DNA of 33,535 nucleotides from Thamnocephalis sphaerospora (Eukaryota > Zoopagomycota > Zoopagomycetes > Zoopagales > Sigmoideomycetaceae), in NCBI GenBank assembly GCA_003614735.1, contig KZ992539.1:1-33535 (forward strand). The letters are read 5' to 3'. The notes under the pieces were generated by a model, which was given only the letters and a program-made list of their open reading frames with translations, had not been told where the DNA came from and made no database searches. Shown piece by piece: positions 30,090-33,535 of this stretch. Every line of letters begins with the position of its first letter. The first letter of the stretch is position 1. The translations under genes were made by a program, and so were the position numbers.

Positions 30090-30938
30090 TGGCAGCAAAG
30101 CTGTACCAGGCGTTGTGCTCGGTAGAAAAGAATAAAACTGCGCGAAAGATGTTGACAGAAACTCGGTACAATGCGCAGTGACGAAATGGTAGCGATTCAA
30201 TTGCCTACGAAAGACGTTGCCATGATCTCGTGGTAGTTAGGGCGTGGTTACGGCAACAGCATGACTTTGCGCGTGACTGCAATCAGCAGCAGTTTAGCTG
30301 GTCAAGGGATATGTGGCAATAAGTTTGAGAAAGCATCGAGCTGGCAATTCCTGCTGCGAAGAGCTGCGCTGGATGGCTTATTGGGCAATTGCCATGCCAC
30401 TATGCTTGGTTACAGCTAACTGTGCCAGAAAAGTTTTGATGACCGGCCGTTTTCTTTACGGCTAACGCTGTCTTGGCCGCGCGAGTGGTATGTGTACAGT
30501 TGCTGGCGACTAGCGAGCATGCATCGCCTACCTAAAGCAACTTTGGGTGGTAACGTGTGACATTTGTATGTATACACGCAAGCATGCAGCACCTACAGCG
30601 CATGGCTCCTGCCAGCCGTCGAGAAAGCATATCACAAAAGCAAGTTACGGCCGGACCATTGTTACAGGTCAAGGCAACCTTGAGATTGCCACGCTTGCCA
30701 CGTGGACTTGTTTTCCGGACTGTAATCCATTATACTTCATATCGTCCAACCAATGTATGTAACCCATCTTTTACTGTGATTTCGAAATATTCCCAAACGC
30801 CAAAAAATAAAATTTTGAATAAATTGAGGCGCTGGTGCAGGCACTTGCGCTGGTCTCCTTACCATCTTTTTTTTCGCAGGTACACTACCGCGTCGGTCTC
30901 CTCACCTTACGGCTCCTCAAGCCTACTCACTCTTCTCC
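30090..30938. other. PDR promoter side and 5' flank of the retroelement
   Basis: There is no supported gene. The part next to 30089 should hold the PDR promoter; I saw no TCCGCGGA-type PDRE. From about 30780 an AT-rich segment (aaaaaataaaattttgaataaa) and a pyrimidine-rich ...ttttttttcgcag precede the gag-like ORF and probably belong to the element. I could not identify a terminal repeat or the insertion border. Confidence 0.4.
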
Positions 30939-31823
30939 ATGAACAATGCCTCGAATGACGTTACCGATGCGACAGCATGGATTGCTGCGCTGGCCGGACG
31001 CCTGGAAGCTCTCGAACGGCATGCCAGCGCTCAAGTTACTACAAGTGATACAACGCAGCCCGACCCGCACATCACAACACGACCAGCAGCCACCGAACTC
31101 GCGCCGTACGACAGGTTCAGAGAGCTGCTCCCAGCCAGCGAGCGCCAGTTCTTTTTCAGCCCTATGGACGACACTGAGCGCCGTCAGTTCCTGTCTACAT
31201 GCCCACGTCTCCATGGCATGGAGTACGACCCTCCCAAGGCCAACATCCCTTTGGGCCACGAGGCTCGCCGCATGGACGCCACACTCGCGGACATCCAATT
31301 TCGCCTGTCCGGCATCACACGGCCAATGGCCCTTTTCGTACACCAGCAGATACGATCGGGCAAAAGTCATGCAAACCTGGAGGAGGTCGCCAAATTCATC
31401 GACTTCCAATGGGCGCTACTCGCTGATGTCGCCACTTTTTGCACACAAATGCGAAAAGAAATTGCGTACCGAGCCAATAACATACAAGGAACAGTACCGT
31501 CCATGTATGAAACAACTGCGACACCGCTCATCGACTCCCACGAGCTGGTATCCCACGTACAAACCGAGCGCGTCGTACACAACGCACTCAACCAATCCCG
31601 ACCGCAGAAGAAAAACGGATCGGGTAAACGCCGCAACAAGTTTGCCGCGCAACAGCCTCACGCCACACCGGCGCCCGCTCAACCGGCCACCGCCAACGTC
31701 GCTACCGTCACACCAACGACAGCAGCACAGCCGCAGCAAGATACATCCGCTTCTATGCATGCTCCCCGGGATTTTCGGAGCAATGGCGGAGCGGGACGAG
31801 GCAAGAGACAGACCCGCCAGTAG
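30939..31823 (+). CDS. Retroelement ORF1, gag-like protein
   Basis: This 294-residue ORF starts at ATG 30939 (tctccATGAAC). The N-terminus has a short helix with coiled-coil character (AWIAALAGRLEALERHAS). The middle (about 45-205) is mostly helical and probably the capsid-like part. The C-terminal 90 residues are basic and disordered (KKNGSGKRRNKF, Ala/Pro/Thr/Gln-rich, then GRGKRQTRQ), likely for nucleic-acid binding. There is no CCHC zinc knuckle. The call rests on position before the RT ORF and on composition; I see no direct homology. The last 196 bases overlap ORF2 in the -1 frame. Confidence 0.7.
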   Translation: MNNASNDVTDATAWIAALAGRLEALERHASAQVTTSDTTQPDPHITTRPAATELAPYDRFRELLPASERQFFFSPMDDTERRQFLSTCPRLHGMEYDPPKANIPLGHEARRMDATLADIQFRLSGITRPMALFVHQQIRSGKSHANLEEVAKFIDFQWALLADVATFCTQMRKEIAYRANNIQGTVPSMYETTATPLIDSHELVSHVQTERVVHNALNQSRPQKKNGSGKRRNKFAAQQPHATPAPAQPATANVATVTPTTAAQPQQDTSASMHAPRDFRSNGGAGRGKRQTRQ

Positions 31824-33535
31824 GGGGGCGTCTGTCGTTATTCAAAGCGGCATGGGAGAAGCTCACCAACGAGCAGTGGGTGAGGACGGTCATCAAGGAG
31901 GGCTACTCAATTCCGTTCACCAAGCAGCCACCAACGACCCGCCACTATGCCCCATCGCCGCGCCGGATGGACAAGAAAGCCTGCCAGGCTATCGAGTCCG
32001 AGATTCTGGCTCTGCTCTCCGCACGCGCTATCGAAGAGGTTTCGCTGGATTCCCAGGGTTTCCGCTCATCACTGTTTACGGTACCCAAGAAGACCGGCGA
32101 TCTTCGACCTGTGCTGGACCTGCGTCCTCTCAACCAGCACATTCCCAAGCGTCACTTCAAGATGGAGAGCATTCAGCATGTGTGCTCGATGCTGAAGCGC
32201 AAGGACTGGTTGGTCTCGATCGACCTATCCCAGGCGTTTTTGCACGCGCTGATCGCAAAGTCGTCACGAAAATACCTACAGTTCGAGTGGACCCATGGAT
32301 CCTCCGATGGGCGCGGGAATGGAACGCGGCACAGGTATCAATTCAGAGTGCTGCCGTTCGGCCTGTCGCTATCTCCAATGGTCTTCACAAAACTGGTTCG
32401 ACCGGTACTCCGCTGGGCCCGCAGCAAACGCATGCGCATGAGTGCATACCTGGACGATCTCTGTGTTGCTCACACGAGCAAGGAGGGCTGTCTCAGGGAC
32501 ACGCAACGCATCATGCGCAAGCTGGCCAAGCTGGGCTTCCTCATCAAGGAGTCGAAGTCAACGCTGACGCCAACCCAGTCGCTACAACACCTGGGTTTTA
32601 CCATCAACACGCGTCACATGACGCTGTCTCTGCCCAAGAGCAAGGTCCGCGACATCCGTCGGGAAGCGATGCGCATGCTGCGCGCACCTTCGATATCTGT
32701 CCGTCACCTGGCAGCCTTCATCGGCAAAGCACAGGCCGCAGCACATGCTGTGATGCCGGCTCGATTCAAGACCCGAGCACTGCTAGCCGTGAAGGACACC
32801 GCTCTTACGACTGGCGCGGAGTGGCGCTCCCTCGTATCCTTAACGCCGGCAGCCCGAGAAGAGCTAACGTGGTGGATAGACCACTTGACCGGCTGGAACG
32901 GCCAGTCATTCATTCCCCCGACACCGGAGCTGGACATCTTCACCGATGCGTCGGACTGGGGCTGGGGCATTCTGTACGGCGACACGGTCCTATCAGCACC
33001 GTGGACGACCGAGGAAGCCAACCAGTCCATCAACTGGAGGGAACTGCACACGATCATGCGTGCAGTGAAGCTCCCGGAACTGCAGGGGAGGTCGCTGCTG
33101 TTCCACTGCGACAACAAGACCACGATGGCATACGTCAACAACTTCGGCGGAACTCGCTCGACGCCGCTGATGCAGCTGGCCAGCCAATTGTGGAACCACT
33201 GTCTGGCGACCAACACGAGGCCACAGACCGTGTACATCGCCTCGGCGGACAATCCCGCCGACCTTCCGTCCCGAGCAATGCGCATCCAGACGGAGTGGTC
33301 TCTCAGCCGCGAAGCCTTCGAGGCGATAGAGCGTGCGTGGGGCCCCCACGACGTCGATTTGTTCGCCGCCGCTCACAATCACCAGGTGCCCGCATACGTG
33401 AGCTGGCACCACGACCCAGCCGCCGTCGCAACCGACGCGATGACACAGAGCTGGAGGAGGTGGAACAACTGCTACGCGTGTCCACCCTGGAGCCTGATCA
33501 GCCAAGTGCTGAACCGCGTCCAACGCGAACGCCTG
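31628..33535 (+). CDS. Retroelement ORF2, reverse transcriptase-RNase H (partial, runs off window)
   Basis: The frame is open from 31628 (just after a TAA at 31625) to the last base, 636 codons without a stop. The first 200 bases overlap ORF1. The conserved part starts at about 31805 with DPPVGGRLSLFKAAWEKLT, the typical DIRS/Ngaro RT entry. Reverse transcriptase motifs are VSIDLSQAFLHAL (catalytic Asp), RVLPFGLSLSP and AYLDDL (catalytic Asp pair, about 32444-32461), then LGFTIN. RNase H shows FTDAS (32939-32953), NWRELHT, HCDNKTTMAYVNN and ADNPADLPSR, so the catalytic D-E-D-D set appears complete. After it comes the DLFA...PPW block. The first in-frame ATG is 31967, inside the RT region, so the protein is either made by frameshifting from ORF1 or starts by another route. 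Confidence 0.88.

Larger units (their letters stand above)
30939..33535 (+). mobile_element. DIRS/Ngaro-like (tyrosine-recombinase) retrotransposon, 5' part
   Basis: A gag-like ORF1 is followed by an overlapping ORF2 with reverse transcriptase, RNase H and the conserved downstream block (DVDLFAAAHN ... PAYVSW ... PPWSLISQVL) that sits between RNase H and the next domain in DIRS and Ngaro elements. No aspartic protease or integrase core was seen, as expected for this order. The recombinase and the 3' terminal repeat would lie beyond the window. Both visible ORFs are intact. The left border is not defined. It lies head-to-head with the PDR gene, 0.85 kb away. Confidence 0.8.

Noticed and set aside
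31606-31620. AAGAAAAAC as a -1 frameshift site
   Set aside because: In the ORF1 frame the heptamer is G AAA AAC, not X XXY YYZ with identical X, and the -1 frame meets a TAA a few codons later, before ORF2 opens.
32704-33523. Long minus-strand ORFs at the right end
   Set aside because: They are shadows of the open RT-RNase H frame, which runs to the window end.
1-33535. tRNA, rRNA genes and CRISPR arrays
   Set aside because: No B-box-like GGTTCGANTCC segment with a partner arm, no rRNA-like conserved blocks and no regularly spaced repeats were seen by eye; a covariance-model scan would be needed to exclude tRNAs.

Overview
The window reads as nuclear DNA of a filamentous or early-diverging fungus. 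It carries a proteinase K-type secreted protease, a HAP2/NF-YA CCAAT-binding subunit, a full-length fungal PDR (ABCG) transporter, the ribosome-biogenesis factor Rrp5 and a DIRS/Ngaro-like retrotransposon. Introns are short (about 50-170 nt), with GTRNGT-like donors and CTAAC or CTGAC branch points just before the acceptor. A Kickxellomycotina/Zoopagomycota-like origin is my inference and is not proven by the sequence.

Layout. At the left edge (minus) lies what looks like one C-terminal exon of SMC6. Then come an intronless secreted subtilase (974-2173, +) and an intronless F-box protein (2532-4145, +). From 4.1 to 8.6 kb the DNA is gene-poor and holds small secreted-protein genes. Two are paralogous peptide precursors facing each other (5308-5556 + and 6155-6367 -) that share a CSSSxxxGCPR loop. 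A third is a two-exon cysteine-rich secreted protein with an Asp-rich tail (7885-8252, -). Between the peptide genes is one copy of a 118-bp degenerate repeat; the other copy lies upstream.

From 8.6 to 20.6 kb the genes are housekeeping. They are a five-exon DusA-type tRNA-dihydrouridine synthase (8637-10293, -), an unrecognised two-exon gene that starts 40 bp from it in the opposite direction (10334-11708, +), the eight-exon RRP5 gene (11797-18514, -) and the two-exon HAP2/NF-YA gene (19443-20594, -). A 3.4-kb intergenic stretch follows, GC-rich in its centre, with many microsatellites, two CCAAT boxes and a palindromic CRE. Then come a single-pass membrane protein (24003-24884, +) and a five-exon PDR transporter (25085-30089, -). 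The right end is the 5' part of a tyrosine-recombinase-type retroelement: a gag-like ORF and an overlapping RT-RNase H ORF that runs off the window.

Most genes act independently. Functional links are limited to nucleolar and RNA functions (Rrp5, Dus), a possible HAP2 autoregulatory loop, and the secreted-peptide cluster, which is the least familiar part of the window. All intron-exon structures were read by eye from splice signals, phase and family alignment; none is confirmed by transcripts.
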